A DNA stretch of 64,000 nt from Bacillota bacterium. Lineage in GTDB: Bacteria; Bacillota; Clostridia; Lachnospirales; Lachnospiraceae. The translations under genes and the position numbers were made by a program. The notes under the pieces are model-generated. The model made no database searches, was not told the DNA's origin, and saw only the letters and a list, made by a program, of their open reading frames with translations. The DNA lies in the NCBI GenBank assembly GCA_023435645.1, contig JAEYRK010000053.1:32773-96772 (forward strand). Reading direction: 5' to 3'. Below, piece by piece: positions 29,590 through 39,096 of this stretch; position 1 is the stretch's first letter; every line of letters starts with the position of its first letter.

Positions 29590-30015
29590 ATGTTAAATAT
29601 TGATGAAATTCAAAAGATCCTTCCCCACAGGCCTCCATTTCTTCTGATAGACCGGATTGATGAGCTGGAGCCGGGGAAGCATGCCGTAGGCAGAAAATGC
29701 GTTACGATGAATGAGCCTTATTTTTTAGGACATTTTCCGGGGAAGGCTGTCATGCCCGGTGTCATCATACTGGAGGCACTGGCTCAGACCGGAGCAATCG
29801 TCATGCTTACAATTGAAAAGAATGCCGGTAAGATAGCGTATTTTGGCGGAATGGATAAGGTGAAATTCAAGCGTCAGGTATTTCCCGGTGATGTGCTTAC
29901 CCTGGATGTGGAAATCATTAAGAGTAAGGGCAGCTTCGGTGTCGGATCAGCGAAGGCTTTTGTGGAGGATCAAATCGCCGTAGAAGCAATCTTTACATTT
30001 GCGATCGGAGAATAA
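29590..30015 (+). CDS. fabZ: 3-hydroxyacyl-ACP dehydratase
   Basis: 141 residues of hot-dog fold. Dehydrates 3-hydroxyacyl-ACP to trans-2-enoyl-ACP. The catalytic His is in LGHFPGKAVMPGVIILEALAQ, the partner Glu within the same helix, and the opening ILPHRPPFLLIDRI is diagnostic. It sits between accB and accC, a common clostridial order. The 122-bp gap after accB shows no terminator. Confidence 0.96.
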   Translation: MLNIDEIQKILPHRPPFLLIDRIDELEPGKHAVGRKCVTMNEPYFLGHFPGKAVMPGVIILEALAQTGAIVMLTIEKNAGKIAYFGGMDKVKFKRQVFPGDVLTLDVEIIKSKGSFGVGSAKAFVEDQIAVEAIFTFAIGE

Positions 30016-30072
30016 TCTGACGGTGACTGTAACGGTCACTGTGGTCCCTATGAAACCTTAAGGAGAGTTACG

Positions 30073-31428
30073 ATGTTCAAAAAAATATTAATCGCAAACC
30101 GCGGGGAAATTGCAGTCAGGATTATAAGAGCCTGCAGAGAAATGAATATTGAAACCGTAGCAGTCTATTCTGAAGCTGACAGAGAAGCGCTGCATGTGAT
30201 GCTGGCGGACGAGGCGGTATGTATCGGGCCTGCAAAATCAAGGGACAGTTATCTGAATATACAGAATATCATCAGCGCAACCGTCCTGACCGGAGCTACT
30301 GCGATTCACCCGGGCTTCGGCTTCTTATCTGAGAACAGCTCCTTCGCCAGGATGTGTGAGGATTGTAACATAACCTTCATCGGTCCGAAGGCGGATACGA
30401 TAGATTTGCTTGGAAATAAATCAAAGGCAAGAGAGACAATGAGGAAGGCCGGTGTAGCAGTGGTACCAGGCTCCGAGGGTGAGGTTGAGAGTGTACAGGA
30501 GGCCCTTGCCTTGGCTGAGAAGATCGGTTATCCCGTGATGATCAAGGCTTCAGCCGGAGGCGGTGGTAAGGGGATGCGAGCGGTACACCGGGCCGATGAC
30601 CTGGAGAATTCCTTTATCTCAGCCAAAAATGAAGCAAAAGCTGCTTTTGGTGAGGATAAAGTCTATTTAGAAAAATTAATCGTGAATCCGAAGCATATTG
30701 AGTTCCAGATACTTGCGGATCAATATGGAAATGTGTTACATTTAGGTGAGCGTGATTGCTCGGTACAGAGAAGGAACCAGAAGCTGATGGAGGAATCCCC
30801 TTCTGCTGTGATGTCAGAGGAGCTCCGTGACCAAATGGGCAATGCTGCAGTGAAGGCAGCGAAGGCCACCGGCTATGTCAATGCGGGAACGATCGAATTC
30901 CTGTATGATAAGCAGGGAAACTATTATTTTATGGAAATGAACACACGAATTCAGGTGGAGCATCCGGTCACGGAAATGGTAACCGGAATTGATATGATTA
31001 AGGAGCAGATTCGAATCGCCGATGGTCAAAGATTGCCCTATACCCAGAAGGACATCGAATTCCGAGGACATGCGATTGAATGTCGTGTGAACGCAGAGGA
31101 CCCGAAGAAGGGCTTCCAGCCCTGCCCAGGCCTCGTGGAGAGCGTCTTGTTTCCGGGAGGGTTTGGTGTCCGTGTGGACAGCGCCCTCTATCCGGGCTAT
31201 AAGGTGCCCTCCTGTTATGATTCCATGCTGGCAAAGGTAATCGCCTATGGCAGGGACAGGGATGAGGCCATCCAGAGAATGAAGCGCGCCTTAGCTGAAT
31301 TCGTGATTGACGGAATAGAAACGAACCTTGACTTCCAATATGAGCTTCTGGAGCGGAAGGAGATTCTGTCAGGAGTCTATGATACCGGCATAATTCAGAA
31401 AATAATGAATGAGCCAGCCAATTCATGA
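30073..31428 (+). CDS. accC: Biotin carboxylase of acetyl-CoA carboxylase
   Basis: 451 residues, ATP-grasp fold. Carboxylates biotin on AccB with bicarbonate and ATP. Visible motifs: KILIANRGEIAVRIIRA, the glycine-rich ATP loop KASAGGGGKGMR, and the Mg/catalytic FMEMNTRIQVEHPVTE. AAGGAGAG precedes ATG 30073. Confidence 0.97.
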   Translation: MFKKILIANRGEIAVRIIRACREMNIETVAVYSEADREALHVMLADEAVCIGPAKSRDSYLNIQNIISATVLTGATAIHPGFGFLSENSSFARMCEDCNITFIGPKADTIDLLGNKSKARETMRKAGVAVVPGSEGEVESVQEALALAEKIGYPVMIKASAGGGGKGMRAVHRADDLENSFISAKNEAKAAFGEDKVYLEKLIVNPKHIEFQILADQYGNVLHLGERDCSVQRRNQKLMEESPSAVMSEELRDQMGNAAVKAAKATGYVNAGTIEFLYDKQGNYYFMEMNTRIQVEHPVTEMVTGIDMIKEQIRIADGQRLPYTQKDIEFRGHAIECRVNAEDPKKGFQPCPGLVESVLFPGGFGVRVDSALYPGYKVPSCYDSMLAKVIAYGRDRDEAIQRMKRALAEFVIDGIETNLDFQYELLERKEILSGVYDTGIIQKIMNEPANS

Positions 31429-31448
31429 AACAGAGGACATGAGGCATA

Positions 31449-32387
31449 ATGAACAAAAATCCGTTTAAATCTAAGCAATATGCTACATCAAAAATCTACC
31501 GTGCCAAACCTCAGGACATTGATAAACCCAGTGCAGAGAAACCGAATGTTCCACAGGGTATCATGACGAAATGCCCGCAATGCGGCAAGGTCATCTACAC
31601 GAAGCTCCTAATCAAAAATTTTAAGATGTGTGATGATTGTGGTTATTATTTTAAGGTATCTGCAAATGAGCGGCTTGCCATGATTTTAGACGAGGAGGGC
31701 CTTGAGGAATATGATCCTCAGATTTCCACCAGGGATCCGCTCAATTTCCCCGGATACGGTGATAAATTAGTGAAGACACAGACCCTGACCGGACTTGTGG
31801 ACGGACTTGTCACCGGTAAGGGTAACATCAATGGTATGTCCGTATGTCTAGGGGTGATGGATGCTGCCTTTTTTATGGGAAGTATGGGCACTGCCATCGG
31901 AGAGAAGCTGGCCAGACTGTTTGAGCAGGCGACAATGGAAAGACTGCCCGTCATTGTCTTTACAGCCTCAGGCGGAGCCAGAATGCAGGAGGGCATCTTC
32001 TCCCTGATGCAGATGGCTAAGGTCAGTGCGGCTGTTGCAAGACATAATGCAGCAGGACTTCTGTATATTACTGTACTTACTGATCCGACGACGGGCGGTG
32101 TTACCGCCAGCTTTGCCATGCTCGGAGATATCATTCTGGCAGAACCCGGAGCCTTGATCGGCTTTGCCGGTCCCAGGGTAATCGAGCAGACCATTGGACA
32201 GAAGCTGCCGGAGGGCTTCCAGAGAGCTGAATTTCTTTTGGAGCACGGATTCGTAGACAGGATTGTAAGCAGGGACCAGTTAAGGAATACCCTAAGTACC
32301 CTGTTGAAGCTGCACCCTGGAGAGGAACGACAGACCACCGGTAACGAACCTACAGAAGCAACAGATAACCGAATCAATCACCCATAG
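31449..32387 (+). CDS. accD: Acetyl-CoA carboxylase carboxyltransferase beta subunit
   Basis: 312 residues. The N-terminal zinc ribbon has cysteines in KCPQCGKV and MCDDCGYY. The crotonase-fold body carries [10 protein letters not shown] and GAGLIGFAG-like oxyanion motifs (seen as [16 protein letters not shown]). Transfers the carboxyl group to acetyl-CoA with AccA. A hydrophilic tail of about 25 residues closes the protein. Confidence 0.96.
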   Translation: MNKNPFKSKQYATSKIYRAKPQDIDKPSAEKPNVPQGIMTKCPQCGKVIYTKLLIKNFKMCDDCGYYFKVSANERLAMILDEEGLEEYDPQISTRDPLNFPGYGDKLVKTQTLTGLVDGLVTGKGNINGMSVCLGVMDAAFFMGSMGTAIGEKLARLFEQATMERLPVIVFTASGGARMQEGIFSLMQMAKVSAAVARHNAAGLLYITVLTDPTTGGVTASFAMLGDIILAEPGALIGFAGPRVIEQTIGQKLPEGFQRAEFLLEHGFVDRIVSRDQLRNTLSTLLKLHPGEERQTTGNEPTEATDNRINHP

Positions 32388-32400
32388 GGAGGAGGGCATC

Positions 32401-33186
32401 ATGGACATAACACCATGGGAAAAAGTGAAATTAGCCCGGATGCCGATCAGACCGACCGGACTGGATTATATAGAGAAGATATTTGAAGGATTTCTAGAAC
32501 TCCATGGCGACAGACTGTATGGTGAGGATAGAGCGATCGTTGGAGGGATTGCATTCTTCGGAGCTACCCCGGTAACTGTTATTGCCCAACAGAAGGGTCG
32601 AAATACAAAGGAAAATATCACTAGAAATTTCTCGATGCCACATCCTGAGGGCTACCGTAAGGCACTGCGTCTGATGCGGCAGGCAGAAAAATTCCACCGC
32701 CCGGTCCTCTGCTTTATCGATACACCGGGTGCCTTCTGTGGCCTTGGAGCCGAGGAGCGGGGTCAGGGAGAGGCGATAGCTACGAACCTGGCAGAGATGG
32801 CAATGCTAAAGACACCGATTCTCTCCCTAGTAATCTCGGAAGGGGGCAGCGGCGGAGCCTTGGCACTGGGCGTTGCGGATCGGGTCTATATGCTGGAGCA
32901 TGCGGTATATTCCATCCTTTCGCCGGAGGGCTTTGCCAGCATTCTGTATAAGGATTCCTCGAAGGCAGAGCAGGCAGCGAAGGATATGAAGCTCACCGCC
33001 CAGGATCTGTATCAGTTCGGCATCATCGACGGTATCATTCCGGAGCCCCAGGGTGGCGCACATAATGATTTTGAGCTGATAATGAAGAATGTAAAAGTTG
33101 TGATAGAAGAGGAATTGAAGAAGCTGCAGGAGCTGCCTCTGGAAGAACTACTGGAGCAAAGGTATCAGAAGTTCAGACGGATGTAG
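32401..33186 (+). CDS. accA: Acetyl-CoA carboxylase carboxyltransferase alpha subunit
   Basis: 261 residues, shorter than the roughly 320-residue E. coli protein because it lacks the N-terminal extension. It keeps PEGYRKALRLMRQAEKF, FIDTPGAFCGLGAEERGQGEAIA and SEGGSGGALALGVAD. Pairs with AccD. Last gene of the operon, 13 bp after accD with GGGAGGAGG upstream. A long hairpin follows. Confidence 0.96.
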   Translation: MDITPWEKVKLARMPIRPTGLDYIEKIFEGFLELHGDRLYGEDRAIVGGIAFFGATPVTVIAQQKGRNTKENITRNFSMPHPEGYRKALRLMRQAEKFHRPVLCFIDTPGAFCGLGAEERGQGEAIATNLAEMAMLKTPILSLVISEGGSGGALALGVADRVYMLEHAVYSILSPEGFASILYKDSSKAEQAAKDMKLTAQDLYQFGIIDGIIPEPQGGAHNDFELIMKNVKVVIEEELKKLQELPLEELLEQRYQKFRRM

Positions 33187-33225
33187 CTGTGACCCTGTGT
33201 TAATAAAATGAGCTGATAAGAACCA

Positions 33226-33269
33226 CCGAAAGAACCGGAAGGGCGCATGCGCTCTTCCGGTTCTTTCGG
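33226..33269. terminator. Long hairpin at end of the fab/acc operon
   Basis: A 20-bp stem (16 perfect pairs 33226-33241 with 33254-33269, then GGCG/CGCT with one G-T pair) closes a CATG loop. No long T run follows on the plus strand, so it may act by structure or serve as a processing/stability hairpin. Confidence 0.75.
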
Positions 33270-33353
33270 ACATACAAATCGGCCTATTTGCTTAAGGTCA
33301 TATTGTTTTATTGTAAAATCATTTCGATTGCCTCAAAAAGTAGTAATGAAGTG

Positions 33354-34229
33354 CTATCCCTTCCTCCTGATATCCACAAGACTGCTGGTATAGGTTCCGC
33401 TGTGATTGCCGATATAATCCCGGTATTCCTCATAATTGATATAATATTCCTTACCCCAGGAGGAGATACGGAGCAGGATTCTGGCGGCAGCTGAATCCTT
33501 TAGTATTCCGGTTATTGTTACAAAATGACCGTTCACAAGCTGCTTCACAGGCTGATAACGAAGCAGGATTTCAATCCCTGAAGTTGGTGATTTCAGTCCA
33601 TCCTTTGCGGTCTCCCGGGTAACCAGCTCAATATGCTGCTGGTAAAAGGGAATACCCTTCCTTCCCAGTAGGTTCGGAGTGTTCGGGCCGATAGATAATA
33701 TTACGGGGAGATCGTGAGACAGCATATCCTCCATTACCTCCAGCATATCATAATAGGTCAGAGTCCATCTCCATCTTGCCCTCAGCCGTAAGCCAAACAT
33801 ACGGGAATAATCATTGATTGCCGTAGCAGCCTTCGGTCCCAGAACTGCCAGCCAGCGCTTCGTCTTGGTATAATATCCATCTATCTTTCTGACATAATCC
33901 ATATATTCAGTATAGCCTGCTGAATCAGTTCCCTGTAGCACGGCTTCTGTAATCGGATTTCGACAAGACTCCTGATGAATTGCCAGATAAAGAAACAGAT
34001 CTGCAACAGCAATCGTTCCACAGCCATAATGGTGCAAAATATAATCCCTGCTGAACCATCGATGGTCAGAAAACCACATTTGGCTGCCGCCATAGGAAAT
34101 GGCAGCATCTTTTATTATGGGTACATAAGCAGAATGCTTCAATGCAATCGTGGTGGTTTTTTGAGTTGCCAAGCTGTCTCTTACCTCTGATCGGTTTTTC
34201 ATTAACATCATATTCGAGGTGGACGGCAA
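33354..34229 (-). CDS. Putative papain/C39-like cysteine peptidase, 5' end disrupted
   Basis: At least 291 residues. HHYGCGTIAVADLF supplies a candidate nucleophile Cys, VNGHFVTITGI a candidate His, and the closing ISSWGKEYYINYEEYRDY resembles the Asn/Trp region of C39-like folds. The frame is open far upstream to a TAG at 34389-34391 (about 53 extra plausible codons) but has no ATG. An ATG with AGGA spacing lies at 34376-34378 in the neighbouring frame and meets a stop after six codons. One missing base just after it would explain this, so the gene may be frameshifted. TTG 34229 has no ribosome binding site. Substrate unknown. Confidence 0.55.
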   Translation of the reverse strand: MPSTSNMMLMKNRSEVRDSLATQKTTTIALKHSAYVPIIKDAAISYGGSQMWFSDHRWFSRDYILHHYGCGTIAVADLFLYLAIHQESCRNPITEAVLQGTDSAGYTEYMDYVRKIDGYYTKTKRWLAVLGPKAATAINDYSRMFGLRLRARWRWTLTYYDMLEVMEDMLSHDLPVILSIGPNTPNLLGRKGIPFYQQHIELVTRETAKDGLKSPTSGIEILLRYQPVKQLVNGHFVTITGILKDSAAARILLRISSWGKEYYINYEEYRDYIGNHSGTYTSSLVDIRRKG

Positions 34230-34380
34230 AGTGACATTGAAAATACGCCCTGGTGCCCCTATAACAAGTACGTTTTTATCATCAATATTACTGAAAAAAG
34301 CCTTAGCCTCTGTGAGTATATCCAGAATGGCGAGGGCTTTTTTATCTTTATCCGGTGCTATGAAATAGGACCGGTCATGG

Positions 34381-35133
34381 TTATTTTCCTAAGTCACTAA
34401 GGGTTTCTGCCTTATTGAGAACTTCCGCCAAAAATCTTGCCAGTATACATAATAGAAAGACTCCCAGCATGATCAATTCAAAATACAGCATATAATCATA
34501 ATCCCAGCGATGGGGAAGACCATCCAAAGAAACAGGATTCTGATAGAGATACCATAACACCGCGGTATTCATCAGACCGAGGAGGACGGACAGGTAAGGA
34601 AGCCTGCGAATCGTGGATGCAGAATAAAACATCATAAAGTACGCCAGCAAGAAGATGACTAAACCGGTTTCCTTTTCCAGGTTTTCTGTTTTGGTGGTCA
34701 GAAATAGATAAAATGCAAATACTACAGCGGTTCCGATCAGGGAGAAAAGCATCCTGTGTTTATGCGCCTGTTTCCGATAGCTGACCATCAGAAAGGGGCC
34801 GGAGATAAACAGGTAGTAAAGGTGATTAAAATATTCCGGAAGTGAGCGGCCTACCATCTGAAAAATCAGTGTAATCAGGTACAGGAGGAAGACTCCGGAG
34901 GGGAGAATATGTACGAAGAGCTTCTGCCCTCTATTCAATAAGGTGTTACGACTGATGATAAAATCCAGAAGGATACCTAGCAAAAGGAAGGGCAATAGGA
35001 CGGTGATCAGGTTCCACTGGCTATCTGCTTGGAAACCCTCCAAAAAGAGGAATACAATTACCATCACCAGATAAATTGCAAGAAAGATCAGTGCGGATAG
35101 ATTCCGTTCGAGTAATAATTTCATACGATTCAT
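34381..35133 (-). CDS. Polytopic membrane protein of unknown function
   Basis: 250 residues from ATG 35133, preceded by AGGAGG; the longer frame from 35184 reads through that site. About seven hydrophobic helices with short charged loops (ISRNTLLNRGQKLF, RKQAHKHRM). No family recognised. Its stop codon lies two bases before the ATG of the putative cysteine peptidase gene, so the two are probably translated from one transcript and might form a protease/membrane-protein pair. Confidence 0.7.
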   Translation of the reverse strand: MNRMKLLLERNLSALIFLAIYLVMVIVFLFLEGFQADSQWNLITVLLPFLLLGILLDFIISRNTLLNRGQKLFVHILPSGVFLLYLITLIFQMVGRSLPEYFNHLYYLFISGPFLMVSYRKQAHKHRMLFSLIGTAVVFAFYLFLTTKTENLEKETGLVIFLLAYFMMFYSASTIRRLPYLSVLLGLMNTAVLWYLYQNPVSLDGLPHRWDYDYMLYFELIMLGVFLLCILARFLAEVLNKAETLSDLGK

Positions 35134-35271
35134 AGCATGCCTCCTGCTCCTTTGCAGGATAACCCTGCATAAGGTATGTTTCAAGCTCCTATGCTTCTAT
35201 TGTAATATTACAGGAATTCATTGTCAATCGTGGAAAAGGCCCCCGTTTCCTAGCTCATGATAAGAAAATTA

Positions 35272-35301
35272 CGGTTCACACCTCAGCCTAGGTGTGAACC
35301 G
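35272..35301 (-). terminator. Terminator of the ABC-F gene
   Basis: CGGTTCACACCT (35272-35283) pairs perfectly with AGGTGTGAACCG (35290-35301). Read on the minus strand it is followed by TAATTTTCTT. Confidence 0.8.
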
Positions 35302-35334
35302 CAACAAATCAGATAGGTAAGGGAGCCTTCCATA

Positions 35335-36981
35335 TTAGTCAGCGAGCTCTTCATCCTCTTCTACAATATTAAATTGCATAATCTGTCTCTTACGAGCCAT
35401 CTCATCGCTATCCAAATATTCATCGTAGGTCGTGACCTTATCGATCAGGCCGTTCGGGGTAAGCTCCATGATACGGTTCGCGGTAGTCTGAATAAACTGA
35501 TGGTCGGGGGAGGTGAACAATGCAACTCCGGGAAATTTGATCAGGCCGTTATTTAAGGAGGTAATGGATTCCATATCCAGATGGTTGGTCGGCTCATCTA
35601 AAATCAACACATTGGCACCGGCGATCATCATCTTGGAGAGCATAACTCTGACCCGTTCACCACCGGAGAGTACCTTCACCTTCTTAGAGCCCTCTTCACC
35701 GGCAAACAGCATCCTACCCATGAAGCCACGGACATAGGTTACATCCTTCTCAGGAGAGAAGGGCATCAGAAAGTCCACGATGGTCTCGTCACCCTCGAAT
35801 AGCTTCGTATTGTCCTTCGGGAAATAGGAAACATTCGTAGTGATTCCCCATTTATAGTTACCGGAATCCGGCTCCAGCTCCCCTGCCAATATCTTAAATA
35901 GGGTAGTAGTAGCTAAGGTATTCGGTCCGACAAAGGCGATCTTATCATTATGGCCTACAATAAAGCTGATATTATCCAGTACCTTAACTCCATCAATCGT
36001 CTTGCAGAGATTTTCAACAGTAAGAACCTCGTTTCCGATCTCACGGCTCGGACGGAAGTCGATATACGGATATTTTCTGCTGGAGGGACGAATATCATCC
36101 AGCTCGATCTTCTCCAGGGCTCTCTTACGGGAGGTTGCCTGCTTGGATTTCGATGCATTGGCAGAGAAGCGCTGAATAAATTCCTGCAGCTCCTTAATCT
36201 TCTCTTCCTTCTTCTTGTTGGCTTCCTTCATCTGCCTTACCATGAGCTGGCTGGATTCATACCAGAAATCATAGTTACCGGCATAGAGCTGGATCTTTGC
36301 ATAGTCGATATCTGCGATATGGGTACATACCTTATTTAAGAAATAACGGTCATGGGATACAACAATTACAGTATTGTCGAAATTGATCAGGAATTCCTCC
36401 AACCAGCGAATTGCCTCGAGATCCAGATGGTTCGTCGGCTCGTCTAAAAGCAATATGTCGGGATTACCAAACAATGCCTGTGCAAGCAGAACCTTTACCT
36501 TCTCACTACCGTTTAATTCACTCATTTTCTTATCATGAAGCTCTGTCTCAATTCCGAGACCGTTTAATAAGGATGCAGCATTGGCTTCGGCCTCCCAGCC
36601 ATCCATAGCTGCGAATTCACCCTCCAATTCACTGGCCTTAATCCCGTCCTCTTCGGTGAAATCCTCCTTGGCATAGATGGCATCCTTCTCCTTCATGATT
36701 TCATAAAGGCGCTTATTGCCCATGATTACGGTGTCCATTACGACATAGGCATCATATTTGAAATGATCCTGCTGCAGGAAGGAGAGTCTTTGACCGGGGG
36801 TGATGATGATATCTCCCTTGGAGGGCTCCAGCTGCCCACTCAGTATTTTAAGGAAGGTGGACTTACCGGCACCATTGGCACCGATGATACCGTAGCAGTT
36901 GCCCTCTGTGAACTTGATGTTCACATCCTCGAACAGTGCGCGCTTTCCTAATCGTAGTGTTATGTTACTAGCTTGAATCAT
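35335..36981 (-). CDS. ABC-F family ATPase (YkpA/YbiT type)
   Basis: 548 residues from ATG 36981 with AGGAGG upstream. Two nucleotide-binding domains joined by a basic linker (MKEANKKKEEKIKELQ), no membrane segments, so a soluble ribosome-associated ABC-F protein. NBD1 has Walker A GANGAGKST, Walker B LLLDEPTNHLD and H-loop VSHDRYF, but its signature reads LNGSE (about residues 156-160). NBD2 has a degenerate Walker A (GPNTLATTT), an intact LSGGE signature, and Pro at about residue 492 where the H-loop His should be. The acidic C-terminal tail is typical. Antibiotic resistance is not implied. Confidence 0.92.
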   Translation of the reverse strand: MIQASNITLRLGKRALFEDVNIKFTEGNCYGIIGANGAGKSTFLKILSGQLEPSKGDIIITPGQRLSFLQQDHFKYDAYVVMDTVIMGNKRLYEIMKEKDAIYAKEDFTEEDGIKASELEGEFAAMDGWEAEANAASLLNGLGIETELHDKKMSELNGSEKVKVLLAQALFGNPDILLLDEPTNHLDLEAIRWLEEFLINFDNTVIVVSHDRYFLNKVCTHIADIDYAKIQLYAGNYDFWYESSQLMVRQMKEANKKKEEKIKELQEFIQRFSANASKSKQATSRKRALEKIELDDIRPSSRKYPYIDFRPSREIGNEVLTVENLCKTIDGVKVLDNISFIVGHNDKIAFVGPNTLATTTLFKILAGELEPDSGNYKWGITTNVSYFPKDNTKLFEGDETIVDFLMPFSPEKDVTYVRGFMGRMLFAGEEGSKKVKVLSGGERVRVMLSKMMIAGANVLILDEPTNHLDMESITSLNNGLIKFPGVALFTSPDHQFIQTTANRIMELTPNGLIDKVTTYDEYLDSDEMARKRQIMQFNIVEEDEELAD

Positions 36982-37266
36982 TGTAATCCTCCTGTAAAGC
37001 CTACGTCCTATCAATCTGAATTTAACTATAGTTTCAATCAGACGTCAGGCATACTAAACTTCATATTTAAAGCATCATTTCTATTGTACAGTATCCGTCC
37101 GATTTTGCAAGCGGTTTTTACGAAACCTGAACTGATCCTGTTGCTCAACCTGTGGGATTCTGATATAATAGAGCTATGATATTGGTTTGTCTAAACTGTT
37201 CGGTTGCTGCATAAATTTTACTCATCACAGTTTTAGCAAACCAGTTTTTTTTGAAGGCGGTGTGCA

Positions 37267-39096
37267 ATGAAACTAATTCAAATGATAAAAAAAGTGAATT
37301 TCAGATTAGGATTAGTGCAGAAGATAACAGCAATCATAACCATAATTCTGATTGTTCCAATTACCCTCATCTTTACATATTACTTCAATGCATATCAAAA
37401 ATCTCTGACAACAGATGCCCACAATAACCTTGGCAGAATATTGGATTCAATGGAGGGAATAGTGGAGGGGAATATAGATTCCATCCTCAATGTGTTTAAT
37501 CAATTGAGTTATCGTCAGGAGCTGACTTATTTTCTGAATCATAGAAACGATCTGAGTAGTCGGGAGCAAAACCACTATATCTCCTCCATCCATCAGGAAT
37601 TAACGAATATTCGGTATCTATATCCAAATAAGTTCTACCATATCTCCATATTCTCCTCAAATAATCAGATCACTGATTTATTTGAATGGCAGTATCCCCT
37701 GACTGAGCTTACTAAGGAAGCTTATTTTGAGGACATTGCCAATAATCCGGAGATGATTGTTTTTGGCGATATCCGGAAGACGAACTACCAATCCTCTAAT
37801 ATTGATTTAAAGGATCTGAATCTGAATTATACGGATACCTTTGTATTACCTGCTTATCTGAAAATTCATGACCTGAATTCCAAAAAGCTGATCGGTGTTG
37901 TTGAGATTGAAATGAGGGCCAACAAGTTCTTGAATGTCAGTTCACTAAGGGGAGTTGATCAGGAATTTGATTATCTTATGCTGGATCATACGAACACGAT
38001 CGTCTATCAGACCGGCAAGCTGAATTCGACAACCTTTGAAAAGCTGAAGTTAGATCAGCCCAGTTCAATTATTGAGGTTCAGGTAGGAAACAAGACTTAT
38101 ATGATGGCATATAGCAGCAATCAGCAAACCGGATTAACAATCGCCACCCTTGTATCCAAGCAAAGGGCGTTAAGCTTTGCCATTGAAATGATGGGAAAGA
38201 TTGTTCTGGTATTAATCCTGGGAATACTAGTCATCATTCTCATGGTTCATTGGGTGATACGCAAGGTACTGCAACGCTTGTTAATCCTTGATGAAAAAAT
38301 TCTTGAAATTGAGGCAGGTAAATTTGACGCCTATATTCATGATGATAATTATAATGATGAGATTGCTAACATCGGAAGATCCTTTAACCGAATGGCCTCC
38401 CGGCTGGATGGTTTGATTCGCTCTACAATTGAGAAGGAACAGGCGAAAAATGAAGCAGAAATGCGTGCCCTTCAGGCTCAAATTAACCCGCATTTCCTTT
38501 ATAACACTCTTGATAACATGAGAATGCAATGCGAGATTGATGAGTACCCTATGGGAGAAAGTTTGGAAGCCCTGGGGAATCTGTTCCGCTATAGTATTAA
38601 ATGGGGAAGTAATGAGGTCCCCTTTGAAATGGAGTGGAATAATTTGAAGAATTACATTGCCATTATGAAAATGCGGTTTGGGGATGATATCTCAGTCGTA
38701 ATGGATTGTGAGACGGGTCTGCAAAATATCATTATACCGAAAATGATTCTTCAGCCACTGGTAGAGAACTGTTTCCAGCATGGTTTTCAGCATGTGTTAC
38801 CTCCGTGGAGCATCTATATGAAGGCTTACTTAGAGCAAAATAAATTAATCATTTGGATCGAGGATAATGGTAGCGGTATCAGCCTGGAGCGACTGGACTA
38901 TATCCGTTCCTGCCTTAATGAAAATAAATCCATAAAGAGTAATGAAACGATGCAGAATTCCATCGGTATTGTCAATGTTAAGAAACGGATAGAGATGATT
39001 TGCAGGCCGGGAAGCGGGATTAAGATCGAGAGCGAAGCAGGCAGCGGGACAAGAATCGTAATTTCTATCGTTTTGGAGGAGGAAGTCCATGTTTAA
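37267..39096 (+). CDS. YesM-type sensor histidine kinase
   Basis: 609 residues. Two membrane helices (about residues 19-40 and 310-332) flank a large extracellular sensing domain; then come a HAMP segment, the LytS/YesM-type phospho-acceptor region QINPHFLYNTLDNMRMQ with His near residue 409, and a HATPase domain (VENCFQHGFQHV, IEDNGSGIS). It should phosphorylate the regulator coded next, whose start overlaps its stop by 8 bp. By position it should sense the sugar or polyol imported by the adjacent ABC system. Confidence 0.93.
   Translation: MKLIQMIKKVNFRLGLVQKITAIITIILIVPITLIFTYYFNAYQKSLTTDAHNNLGRILDSMEGIVEGNIDSILNVFNQLSYRQELTYFLNHRNDLSSREQNHYISSIHQELTNIRYLYPNKFYHISIFSSNNQITDLFEWQYPLTELTKEAYFEDIANNPEMIVFGDIRKTNYQSSNIDLKDLNLNYTDTFVLPAYLKIHDLNSKKLIGVVEIEMRANKFLNVSSLRGVDQEFDYLMLDHTNTIVYQTGKLNSTTFEKLKLDQPSSIIEVQVGNKTYMMAYSSNQQTGLTIATLVSKQRALSFAIEMMGKIVLVLILGILVIILMVHWVIRKVLQRLLILDEKILEIEAGKFDAYIHDDNYNDEIANIGRSFNRMASRLDGLIRSTIEKEQAKNEAEMRALQAQINPHFLYNTLDNMRMQCEIDEYPMGESLEALGNLFRYSIKWGSNEVPFEMEWNNLKNYIAIMKMRFGDDISVVMDCETGLQNIIIPKMILQPLVENCFQHGFQHVLPPWSIYMKAYLEQNKLIIWIEDNGSGISLERLDYIRSCLNENKSIKSNETMQNSIGIVNVKKRIEMICRPGSGIKIESEAGSGTRIVISIVLEEEVHV

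Noticed and set aside
33288..33494. Plus-strand frame of 68 codons
   Set aside because: Lies antisense to the end of the cysteine-peptidase-like gene and has no start signal.
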